From assembly GCA_029204225.1 (NCBI GenBank), contig CM055111.1, positions 19,969,003 through 20,033,002 on the forward strand: 64,000 nt of DNA. The letters run 5' to 3'. Below are positions 19,640 to 30,023 of the stretch, in pieces. The stretch is from Diphasiastrum complanatum (lineage: Eukaryota; Streptophyta; Lycopodiopsida; Lycopodiales; Lycopodiaceae). Every line of letters begins with the position of its first letter. Position 1 is the stretch's first letter. Under the pieces are notes generated by a model. The model did not search any database and was not told where the DNA came from. It worked only from the letters and a program-made list of their open reading frames with translations. The translations under genes were made by a program, and so were the position numbers.

Positions 19640-20720
19640 ACGAAAGTGAAAACAGAATTGCAACTGATATTGTCTCTTTTCGTCCCAATATAACTTTCGA
19701 CGAACAATTGTTGGGAGACAACACTTATTATCTCAAACGATTAAAAGGTCTTTCTGTCCCTAAAAAGAAAAAACTAATTTCTCTAGTAGATGTTGGCATA
19801 CTATTTGTTGATTTGGGGGATCTCAGTGCACCAGAAATCGACTTTACAATTGCTGGATGTTTAATAAAAAATGTGCCAATCGAATCAGGTTCGAGTGTCA
19901 ATATTATAACAAAAGACATTGTTCATGCTCTAGATTTGACTGATATTCAACCAACTCAAGGAAATATCAAGTTGGCCAATTTGACACGAAGAAAGCTTGT
20001 TGGTGAATTAAAGGACATCACTATATATATATAAGCCAAGCCTTTTACGATGAACTTTATTGTTATCAAACCACTCGGTTTGCCCTCTTATGTTGTGCTG
20101 ATTGGATGGCCTTGGCTTTATTAATCTAATGCAAGTGTACATGGAAGTCCAGAGAACTAAGATTCCAAACTCCCAAAACTAATAATTGTGGAAAGCTAGT
20201 AGAACAAATTATAACCTGGGGTTGAGACAGATATCAAGGAGAAACTCCAATGTCCATTACCTCTAAGGATTTTTCTTATGCACTCAATATATTCTATACT
20301 AATTCATATATCGAAGTTAAATATTTTGAATGCTATGAGAATAATGATTTATCGGATGATGAAGAAGAATTTTTCGACGTCTACATTACTGAAGCGGATA
20401 TTTCTTTTAAAGAATCAAAAGCTACAGACAAGAATTTTGAAGATTCTGATCAAGATGCTGACGATGAATCTGACGAATCTAATGAATCCGAACAAGAAAT
20501 TTGGCAATAAACCCCAAGTTGATGACACGAATAAAGCTGTGGAGACAACCATGCTCAAAATTCATGGCCATACGAAGGCCAATATGATGGAAGATATTAT
20601 TTTACCAGATTCAACAGAGCTAATTGAACTTGCACCTGGTAAATTCGTGCATGTTGTGAGAGGACATGCAGCAGAAGCTCGAAGCTTTGAGCATAGGTGT
20701 GTAGTAGCAGAAATGCAATA
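19640..20720 (+). pseudogene. Ty3/gypsy aspartic protease region, degraded
   Basis: Frame 19708-20034 contains FTIAGCLIKNVPIESGSSVN and IITKDIVHALDL, the retropepsin fold of gypsy elements; the active-site Asp of D-S-G is Glu here (ESGS), expected to be inactive. After a stop at 20032 the same reading continues as KPFTMNFIVIKPLGLPSYVV, LIGWPWLY, the usual next motif (LG.PWL). Then an acidic frame (20250-20510, SDDEEEFFDVYITE) and a further frame with PDSTELIELAPGKFVHVVRG, not recognised. No RT or integrase follows. Confidence 0.7.
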
Positions 20721-21020
20721 GTGAGCAGCAGAAATATTCAAAATGAATCATTCATACAAAATTGCGCAAATGAACAATACAGTAGTGAGACACAAGATTG
20801 CACTCTGATTAATATCAACAGTGAGTACAATGGCTTGAAATAATAACTTCAGCTTGTTGAGAGTGATAACGCTAGCTACAGAAACTCTAATAATGTTAAA
20901 AGCAACATGTACATAGCCAGATTTAGCTAGTTTATATATACAAGTGTCTTCAAAAAATATCTTACAATCATTGAATGCTATTTATGCCAGTCTTTGTATA
21001 TGTACAAAGTGGGTAACCGC
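20721..21020. other. AT-rich spacer
   Basis: No coding signal or repeat recognised; possibly part of the LTR of the minus-strand copia whose RNase H starts at 21241. Confidence 0.4.
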
Positions 21021-21089
21021 CCTTGGGTTATTTAGTGGTCCAGTTATTTTTAGGGTTTATGATAAGTTGGCGACGTCGGTCTGTCACTG

Positions 21090-21290
21090 TTGAAAAAACC
21101 GAAAAATCCGAAAGTGCCTTTGAACAGTGAAGGCATGCAAATCCCGAAGGTGCCCCAAAAAGTGAAGGCATAAAAATACGAAAGTGCCTTACAATGGTTA
21201 AGGTGCAAAAATCCCGAAGGCGCAAAAAAGGTGAAGGTGCCTAGAAATGGTTAAGACACAAAAATTCGCAAAGGTGAAAAATATTAAGGT
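21090..21290. repeat. Degenerate short tandem repeat next to copia 3' end
   Basis: Units of about 35-40 bp around AAAAATCCCGAAGGTGCC and AATGGTTAAGGTGC recur five or so times with changes. Lies just beyond the minus-strand copia RNase H end, so it may be its 3' untranslated region or LTR start. Confidence 0.5.
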
Positions 21291-21430
21291 CTGAATTGTT
21301 GGCTGCTTCAGGTATGTCGGCTGACTCCAAATTGTCGGCCTGAGTCATCTTCAGATTTAACATATCATTAAATTTGAGATGTTGCACCTTGGATAGAGCC
21401 TTTGTGAAGTAATCTGCTGCCATGTAGTTT
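21241..21430 (-). pseudogene. Copia RNase H C-terminal piece
   Basis: Minus strand reads YMAADYFTKALSKVQHLKFN followed by DMLNL, the last motif of copia RNase H (ADIFTKAL...F...LG/NL). Upstream half lies at 22155-22390, beyond a roughly 720-bp interruption. Confidence 0.8.
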
Positions 21431-22154
21431 GTTCTGCTGTTGCAATTAAATCTGATTTGTGAATGTTTGGCTAGATCTACTCACGATGTGGTGTATTATA
21501 GAGAGGATCGTCCACTTTATAAGTTTCTACCAAGCTTCAAACGGAAATGCGAAAATAGAAAACAATGATGGAAGCACTGAGGCTTATCCAACTAGTGCTC
21601 GAAATAGAAATGAAACTAAGGGATTGAAATGATAGATTGCGGCTAAACTAAACATCGATAAATTAACATGCCACAATAAAAGAACCAATGAAAGGAGGCA
21701 AGAGGAGGTCTGAGCACCTTCCCTCAAGCTATGCACCTTCCAATGGGAACACAAGTGAAATAGCAAGATAATCTCAAGAGAGATTAGCATAATCTCAAAA
21801 GTGTTATTTACAAGGCAAATACCTCTCCTTTTATGGCAAGGAGGGTCTTCCATAAGTATCCACTAACGTATTGGACTAATTTATTTCTAGCCTTTCTAGA
21901 ACTTCTAACTTAGGATTTAGAACCTCAAAACTTCTGAACTTAGAAAAACTTAAGACAACATATTTCTAATCTTAGGTTTCCTAAGTCAGTTCTAAATCTA
22001 AGTTTAAGCTTTTTTATTATTATTTAAGCTTCTACTCATGGGCTTACAAAACACATGCCACGATGGAAATTTATTAACAGACACTCATACGTGGACTTAC
22101 AAAACACATGCCATGGAGTTTTATTTCTATTTTTTTGTTTTTTGTGTGTGTTAG
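21431..22154. mobile_element. Insertion inside copia RNase H, unidentified
   Basis: On the minus strand the RNase H text breaks after VTLVFCKMLAS (about 22155) and resumes at YMAADYFTKAL (about 21430); only a few residues are normally between. The intervening 720 bp hold a GGCTTACAAAACACATGCCA-like doublet (22042 and 22093) and end beside the hairpin TGTTAGCAT-AG-ATGCTAACA (22150-22169). Ends and target duplication are unclear; could be a solo LTR or small DNA element. Confidence 0.45.
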
Positions 22155-22390
22155 CATAGATGCTAACATTTTGCAAAAAACCAACGTTACTTCCTTGCTA
22201 TGCACTTTCTCTCTAAAGTAATGATACATGTTTTCAATATGTTTCCTTCGAGAGTCAAATCTTGGATAGAGAGATAACGCTATTGTGCTTTGATTGTTAC
22301 AATAGATTGTTGTAGGAAGTGTTTGTGCCAGTCAAGCAACTCTGTCTAACATACACTAGAAATGGTGGTGGATTTGTCAGTTTTGTATCA
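22155..22390 (-). pseudogene. Copia RNase H central piece
   Basis: Minus-strand reading IYCNNQSTIALSLYPRF, RKHIENMYHYFREKVHSKEV, TLVFCKM is the copia RNase H motif normally CDNQS; the catalytic Asp is Asn here. A shifted frame upstream gives the LRQLL-like part. Continues at 21241-21430. Confidence 0.7.
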
Positions 22391-22394
22391 ACTT

Positions 22395-22560
22395 TATTTG
22401 GCTATCTCCGACAACGGCGCCAAAATTGGCATATGTCATGATATATTAATAGAGATATGATAGAACTGTGTAGTATTTGATGTCGAACCCCAAGAGGATA
22501 GCACTTAAAGGTTGATTAATTGATATAGTTGTGACTTATTCGAATGTAGTGGAGTTGGGT
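22395..22560 (-). repeat. Ty3/gypsy LTR edge with TTGGCGCCGTTGTCGG motif
   Basis: The minus strand reads ATTTTGGCGCCGTTGTCGG at about 22412-22430, a sequence typical just after the LTR of plant Ty3/gypsy elements. The plus strand to its right (ATGTCGAACCCCAAGAGGA) fits an LTR. Neither the full LTR nor a matching gag to the left is present. Confidence 0.5.
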
Positions 22561-22568
22561 GTTTAGAA

Positions 22569-23321
22569 TTATTGCTCCTGATCTAAGTCTACCGAGTTTA
22601 GAATTTTTGACAATTCAAAACTACTTAGATGCATTTCAGATAAATCCAAAATTGGCTTGGCAAATAAAGAATAAACTTCATAATGTGAATCAAAAATTTC
22701 CATCACATTAACAAATGAACTCATCCCAAATGGATGTACAAAATGGTCTCCAAACAATGTAACTATTTCTTTATCCTCCTGAAAGGAGAGAACATGCTTC
22801 TCAAAATCTATCTCAGAATGCTTATTAAATAACCACTCGTATCCTAGAATTATGTCTGTACGTGCTAAATCTAAAACATGAAAATCAATTAACTCTCTAT
22901 AATCTTGGATCCAAATTGGGAGCCTTGGAACTTTAGCATCTCACATTTCCAACTCTGCACCTGAAGCTAGATATACTCGATATCTATGGTTACTGACTTC
23001 AGTTTTGAGGCCGAGTTTCTGCACAAGACTAGAGTTAATAAAATTATGAGTAGATCCACTGTCCACTAAAATACTAACTTCATGTCCATTTACAGTGCCT
23101 TTCAAATGAAATAAATCATTTGGCAAGAATGAGGTAGTACTAAGAGAACAATCGCACTCACAATTAACTATATTGATTTCTAGCTTAAGATTTTCTTTAC
23201 CTGACATCTCAATCAATTGAGCTGTGCCTTTCTGTCGCTCAAGGCAGAATTTTTTAACATGTCCAAGCTGACTACAATGGATCTCTCCTCCAATAGAAAA
23301 CATAAATAGATTTATACCCAA
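22569..23321 (-). pseudogene. Ty3/gypsy gag end and retropepsin
   Basis: Minus-strand frame 23321-22941 has an eroded zinc knuckle (CSQLGHVKKFC) and then HEVSILVDSGSTHNFINSSL, the intact active site of an RVP_2-type gypsy protease. A stop at about 22941 interrupts, but the same frame goes on: IDFHVLDLARTDIILGYEWL and KHVLSFQ, the protease's C-terminal part and linker. No RT follows; the next piece is on another element. Confidence 0.8.
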
Positions 23322-23339
23322 AAAGGTAGTGTCCTTGAA

Positions 23340-23570
23340 AGTCTATGTTGTACCACCAAACCATGCTTTTAGCCTTATTCGATATGTCGGAGCCACCTAT
23401 TGAGCGATTCTCGAGTATTTCTATAGATTGTGTAGAAACACAAATAAAACTACCAAACTGGATAATGAATAGATCTAGATTAAGGATCGATTATTCAGAT
23501 GAATCAATTTTGATAGTAGAACAATCCAACATTTTAATGTACTTATCGATATAATGACTAATACAAAAAT
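23340..23570 (+). repeat. Diverged relative of repeat Q
   Basis: GGAGCCACCT followed by ATAGATTGTGTAGAAACACAA and the following 100 bp resemble 515-640. The plus strand is open (MSEPPIERFSSISIDCVETQ) but unrecognised; since in the Q copies this region is interrupted, the frame could be an older, better-kept coding form of Q. Confidence 0.45.
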
Positions 23571-23694
23571 CTCTTTGCTTTTTAGGAACGGTCAATTTTG
23601 ACCCAAGATTGCTCTAGTATGTCACTTGGAAGAGAACTGGCAACTCAAAGAATGGAACCGCCAAACATAAAATGCAAGTCAAGGCCAAATGCCA

Positions 23695-23812
23695 CTTTGA
23701 ACCTTAATACCAATGCAAATCTTTTGATGGAAGTTTACAAATGACAAAGGAATCTTTGAACCTTAATACCAATGCAAATCTTTTGATGGAAGTTTACAAA
23801 TGACAAAGGAAT
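23695..23812 (+). repeat. Perfect 59-bp tandem duplication
   Basis: The unit starting CTTTGAACCTTAATACC occurs twice in a row, at 23695-23753 and 23754-23812, with no mismatch seen. A recent local duplication in otherwise anonymous sequence. Confidence 0.85.
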
Positions 23813-23995
23813 TTTAAATTTTCATGACGTGTCAAAAAACTAACGGTCAGAGACTAAAATGATTAAATTCTAGCCCTTTAGAGAGCTTTAAAAATTAGGC
23901 ACATGGGCTAGTTGTGCTGAAGTGTCGGCCTTTACTTGGATTACATATATTATATTCACAAGAAATTAGGAGCCAGATTCAACTTTTGCCAAGTG

Positions 23996-25975
23996 TCAAA
24001 AAATCAATGGTGGGTAGGAATGATACAAAGGTAAAAGTGAAAATGTGAGAGTATGATGGAGGGGGTCTACTAAATCTGAGACACATGGTAGTAGGTACCT
24101 AAATTGAAAAGTGCTTATTGAAGGTCTGCAACTTGCTTTTCCATTGGGAAAAAGTAATGGTCGAAGAAGAGGTTGATCAAAGATCCATATTGCTTGTACA
24201 ATTCTTTCATAAAAAATGGTAGTCATGAATTGATGTTCGTATATAAATGCTCCAAATGAAGTAGTCGGCATGAATATTGACACATGTCTCTGGGCATACT
24301 CTTGACCAAAATATATTTCTTCAAATTTGGTCAATACCTCATTCATAGGTGGTTGTAGATATTCGACCTGATTGATATCTAAAATGGACTCTCGTTTTGA
24401 AATATAAAATTTGCAGTTGCCCATATAAATCGTTGAAGCATCAATCCCAAGCAGTGAAAATACATTCCAAAGTTGAACCAAGGATTTGATGTTTCGATTG
24501 TTCCAAATAACCATTGATGAACAATCATTGTTGACATTATTGAATGAAAGATTCACTGAGTTAGTATCGATTGAGTAATGCGAACTTCTCCAAAGAAACT
24601 GATATAGATTGATGGCATATTTTAAAATCAGCTTCCTATAGAGTATTGGTTGACTGAGAGAATATTCCCAATAAATATTCACATTCATACATGCTAAATA
24701 TGCACGTGAATTACATATTGGCTTTTGAGTTCTAGAGAATCTCTAGGAATAGGGTTCTCCAACTAAAGTTATGAGGCATTGAACAATAATCCAAGGTATT
24801 GATACAAGTTAGATTATATGGAATAATGAAATCTCTTCATTGTGGACAATATCCTTGTTGAATACCTCATACTCCATTAGATTGTTGTCAAAAATAAAAA
24901 TATTCTCAAAGGCTCCCAAATCAAATTGAATTGGTTCGCAGATCGCGGATCCTTTAAATAGCCACTCAATTCCAAGCCATGGAATATCGGTTCCATATAG
25001 TCCTCATTTTGAAATTTTGGTGAATGCCTTGATCGACTTTCTTTGAGCATAACAATCTTCTCATTTTGATGACCCATAGTTGCTTGATCATTCACCAGAT
25101 TAATGCATCGATGTATGTCAAGTTATGGACTTGGATGGTTGAAGTTAAACTCAAAAGGATGTTCAATTATCTTCACATCCTAATCTAAATCTCAACTTTC
25201 GTCTGAATTCTGAGTTTTACCATCTGCTGTTGTAACTTGGTCCGAATCTTGAATTGGACTTTTGTTGTCTGCAACTATTTCTGGACCTGGGACTTGACTT
25301 TCATTGTCACTTTGCTCATCTGAATCATTGTCCTTGCTTCGCTCATCCGCTTCGTCGTTGTCACTTTGCTCATTAGACTCATTGCTGGTATCATCTTCAT
25401 CTTCATAAGTTTCTTCCCTTTCATTCCCATTGTCGATGTGTTGATGCTTTAGTATATACACTCACTAGGTTCTGAATTCACATGTTCATTTTCTCAAACC
25501 ACCTAGATTGTTCTTCTTTCCTTTCGGCTTCCAACTGAAGCCTTTGTTCTCGTTGCTCGTACTTTAAAACATATTCCATAGTTTCCCTTAATTGAAACCC
25601 AGGCTGGAGAGAAGTAGTTTGTAGATAGTTTTCTACAATACTCCGATATTGAGGATGTAAGCCATATATACTTCTTAGTGCTCCATTTAACTTGACCATT
25701 GGAAGCTCATTTTCATCGTTGGAACTTGTTTGTGAAGATGTAGATCTAGATGAGCTAGATTCAGATGCATTGGTCTCTTGATTAATGTGCTCATCAATTT
25801 CCATCGTCTCTTTTAAGCCTTGACGTAGACGACGAGGTAATTGCTTTATACTACTCAATGCAAAAAGGCCCAAACCAGCCTCAGGAAAGTGTTCACTAGG
25901 CATGATCCTGTACATTCGACCCCAATACGTAAATGGTGTTCCATTTAATGGTAATGGTGATTGGAGTGGCTAACA
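23996..25975 (-). pseudogene. SET-like/acidic unidentified protein, inverted-pair copy S2
   Basis: Reverse complement of the 14.7-16.5 kb region but in a simpler order. From right to left: GRMYRIMPSEHFPEAGLGLF (25900), resembling the start of a SET domain; a Ser-rich linker and charged helix (25478-25830; LNGALRSIYGLHPQYRSIVE, KYEQREQRLQLEAERKE); an acidic tract (25192-25440); NDQATMGHQNEKIVMLKESR (24877-25095); and a 230-codon frame (23996-24688) with VNIYWEYSLSQPILYRKLIL, NRNIKSLVQLWNVFSLLGID and FEEIYFGQEYAQRHVSIFMP. Stops separate the parts. This order probably reflects the ancestral one. Function unknown; the SET link is an inference from two short stretches. Confidence 0.6.
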
Positions 25976-26805
25976 CGAATATCTACTTCTAATGAAAGTT
26001 TTTACTAATGGTTGCAAGCTAAGTGGAAGAGGAAGATCAGACAAAGAACCTAGAATGTCTTTTGACACATCAACAGTGTGTAGAAATTTGCAATTACCTT
26101 TCAAACTAGTCATAGTATGTCCAAGACGTGTTCTCCTTTTTAAAGGGTGGTCATGTTTGTGGAATCCACGTGGAGTATCGTGGATGACTCTTGTGCAACA
26201 TCTAGGATAGGTGTGGTTGGGTGGTAAGAATGTTAAAGAGATTTGGAGACATGGATTGAATTAATATATAACACACGCATGAAAAATAAATTAATATATA
26301 ACACAAATCGTAAACCGGTAGCATGAAACACACACACACATAAACACACACACAGAGACACCCACCCTAAACACACTTCATGAGAACATTATAGAGTGCT
26401 AATCAAAACTCCCGAACCACACAATTATATCCTACTCCAAAATGTCACCACATGCTCCCTCCCTGCGGCGTTTGGGCTTTTTTGTGGAACTCATCTTCCA
26501 ACAAAAGCATTTGAACCACGCCTTTAACAGAAGAAAACAATGGCCTCACACCTTCCTAGAATTGGGAGTGTAGGTTACTTTTAACTCTCTCTCCAGTGTT
26601 CGGGAAACTTTTTTGAGGTTTCCCTCAAAAATCCCATATCTTAAGGAGTGTTCCTGCTACTGACAGGGGATATGCTTCTACTTGCCGGTTTTCCTCTATA
26701 AAATCTCAAATTTATCACGTAAAATATCCTACAAAATTTTGTAGTTGTCAGTTTTGGAGAAAAGATGTCAGTTCCATGCCTTAACAATCCCGGCTTTCCT
26801 GAACA

Positions 26806-26807
<2 letters not shown>

Positions 26808-26884
<77 letters not shown>
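26808..26884 (+). repeat. (CT)n microsatellite
   Basis: 77 bp of uninterrupted CT. Other CT tracts of the array: 27279-27352, 27883-27915, 28303-28348, 29390-29418 and 29929-29993. Confidence 0.95.
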
Positions 26885-26886
<2 letters not shown>

Positions 26887-27275
26887 GGACGTGAATGAGT
26901 CTATTATGGTTGATTGGATATGGAAATCAAGATAAACTACATCTAATCATTCTATTTGGATTTTTTTCTTTTAGAAGCAAGTGAGAGATTAACTTCATCT
27001 AATCATTCTATTTGGATTTTTCCTTTTAGAAACAAGTGAGAGATTAACTTCATCTAATTATTCTATTTGGATTTTTCCTTTTAGAAGCAAGTGAGAGATT
27101 AACTTCAAAGTATCGTGGCACTCATCCTATCGATCAATATTTATTGGCCAAACCTTGAAGTGTCATAAGGGTCAAAGATTAAAGCATTTCCAAAAAAAAC
27201 TTTAAAGAGTTTCTCTCTCATACTCTTGGATTATCTGTGTGCACTCCATTGGCCCAAATATGATCGTTGACAATC

Positions 27276-27355
<80 letters not shown>

Positions 27356-27407
27356 AAGCATGAAACATAAATTAATATATAACACAAATCGTAAACCGGC
27401 AGCATAA

Positions 27408-27440
27408 AACACACACACGCACACACACACACACACACAC
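27408..27440 (+). repeat. (AC)n microsatellite
   Basis: AC tract with one G interruption. Its counterparts in the other units are at 26328-26354, 28404-28434 and 29472-29484. Confidence 0.9.
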
Positions 27441-27879
27441 CCTAAACACACTTCATGAGAACATTATAGAGTGCTAATCAAAACTCCCAAACCACACAAT
27501 TATATCCTACTCCAAAATGTCACCACATGCTCCCTCCCTGCGGTGTTTGGGCTTTTTTGTGGAACTTATCTTCTAAGAAAAGCATTTGAACCACGCCTTT
27601 AACAGAAGAAAACAATGGCTTCACACCTTCCTAGAATTGGGAGTGTTGGTTACTTTTAACTCCCTCTCCAGTGTTCGGGAAACCTTTTTTGAGGTTTCCC
27701 TCAAAAATCCCATATCTTAAGGAGTATTCCAGCTACTGACATGGGATATGCTTCTACTTGCCGGTTTTCCTCTATAAAATCTCAAATTTATCACGTAAAA
27801 TATCCTACAAAATTTTGTATTTGTCGGTTTTGGAAAAAAGATGCCGGTTTGATTCCTTAAGAATGTCGGATTTCCCGAA

Positions 27880-27919
<40 letters not shown>

Positions 27920-28299
27920 CGTGAATGAGTCTATTATGGGTGATTGGATATGGAAATCAAGATAAACTACATCTAATCATTCTATTTGGATTTTTTCTTT
28001 TAGAAGCAAGTGAGAGATTAACTTTATCTAATCATTCTATTTGGATTTTTCCTTTTAGAAGCAAGTGAGAGATTCACTTCATCTAATTATTCTATTTGGA
28101 TTTTTCCTTTTAGAAGCAAGTGAGAGATTAACTTCAAAGTATCGCGACACTCATCCTATCGATCAATATTTATTGGCCAAACCTTGAAGTGTCATAAGGG
28201 TCAAAGATTAAAGCATTTCCAAATTTTTTTATCTCTCATACTCTTGGATTCTCTGTGTGCACTCCATTGGCCCAAATATGATCGTTGACAATCCTCCTC

Positions 28300-28351
<52 letters not shown>

Positions 28352-28401
28352 AAGCATGAAACATAAATTAATATATAACACAAATCGTAAACCGGCAGCA
28401 T

Positions 28402-28437
<36 letters not shown>

Positions 28438-28874
28438 AAACACACTTCATGAGAACATTATAGAGTGCTAATCAAAACTCCCAAACCACACAATTATATC
28501 CTACTCCAAAATGTCACCACATGCTCCCTCCCTGCGGTGTTTGGGCTTTTTTGTGGAACTTATCTTCTAAGAAAAGCATATGAACCAGGCCTTTAACAGA
28601 AGAAAACAATGGCTTCACACCTTCCTAGAATTGGGAGTGTTGGTTACTTTTAACTCTCTCTCTAGTGTTCGGAAAACTTTTTTGAGGTTTCCCTCAAAAA
28701 TCCCATATCTTAAGGAGTATTCTGGCTACTGACATGAGAAATGCTTCTACTTGCCGGTTTTCCTCTATAAAATCTCAAATTTATCACGTAAAATATCCTG
28801 CAAAATTTTGTAGTTGTCGGTTTTGGGAAAAAGATGCCGGTTCCATGCCTTAAGAATGTCGGCTTTCCTGAACA

Positions 28875-28912
28875 CTCTCTCTCTCTCTCTCAATCTCTCT
28901 CTCTCTCTCTCT

Positions 28913-29000
<88 letters not shown>
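28875..29000 (+). repeat. Interrupted (CT)n microsatellite, longest of the array
   Basis: 126 bp of CT repeats broken by two CAAT and one TTT interruptions, so it is likely older or less slippage-prone than the pure tracts. Confidence 0.92.
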
Positions 29001-29003
<3 letters not shown>

Positions 29004-29385
29004 ATGTGAATGAGTCTATTATGGGAGATTGGATATGGAAATCAAGATAAACTATATCTAATCATTCTATTTGGATTTTTTGCTTTTAGAAGCAAGTGAG
29101 AGATTAACTTCATCTAATCATTCTATTTGGATTTTTCCTTTTAGAAGCAAGTGAGGGATTAACTTCATCTAATTATTCTATTTGTATTTTTCCTTTTAGA
29201 AGCAAGTGAGAGATTAACTTCAAAGTATTGTGGCACTCATCCTATCGATCAATATTTATTGGCGAAACCTTGAAGTGTCATAAGGGTCAAAGATTAAAGC
29301 ATTTCCAAAAAAAAATTTAAAGAGTTTATCTCTCATACTCTTGGATTCTCTGTGTGCACTCCATTGGCCCAAATATGATCGTTGA

Positions 29386-29422
<37 letters not shown>

Positions 29423-29926
29423 CATGAAACATAAATTAATATATAACACAAATCGTAAACCGGCAGCATAAAACACACACACACCCACCCTAAACACACT
29501 TCATGAGAACATTATAGAGTGCTAATCAAAACTCCCGAACCACACAATTATATCCTACTCCAAAATGTCACCACATGCTCCCTCCCCACGGCGTTTGGGC
29601 TTTTTTGTGGAACTCATCTTCCAAGAAAAGCATTTGAACCACGCCTTTAATAGAAGAAAACAATGGCTTCACACCTTCCTAGAATTGGGAGTGTTGGTTA
29701 CTTTTAACTCTCTCTCTAGTGTTCGGAAAACTTTTTTTGAGGTTTCCCTCAAAATCCCATATCTTAAGGAGTATTCCGGCTACTGACATGGGATATGCTT
29801 CTACTTGCCGGTTCTCCTCTTTAAAATCTCAAATTTATCACGTAAAATATCCTACAAAATTTTGTAGTTGTCAGTTTTGGAAAAAAGATGCCGGTTCAAC
29901 TCCTTAAGAATGTCGGCTTTCCCGAA

Positions 29927-29995
<69 letters not shown>

Positions 29996-30023
29996 ACGTG
30001 AATGAGTCTATTATGGGTGATTG

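Noticed and set aside
22400-22430. Primer site for the gypsy gag-protease at 22.6-23.3 kb
   Set aside because: Order is wrong: on the minus strand gag must lie left of the LTR edge, but it lies to the right, so the two belong to different copies.
27202-29050. Arg-Glu and Leu-Ser repeat reading frames
   Set aside because: Translations of (CT)n/(AG)n microsatellites in the macrosatellite, not proteins.
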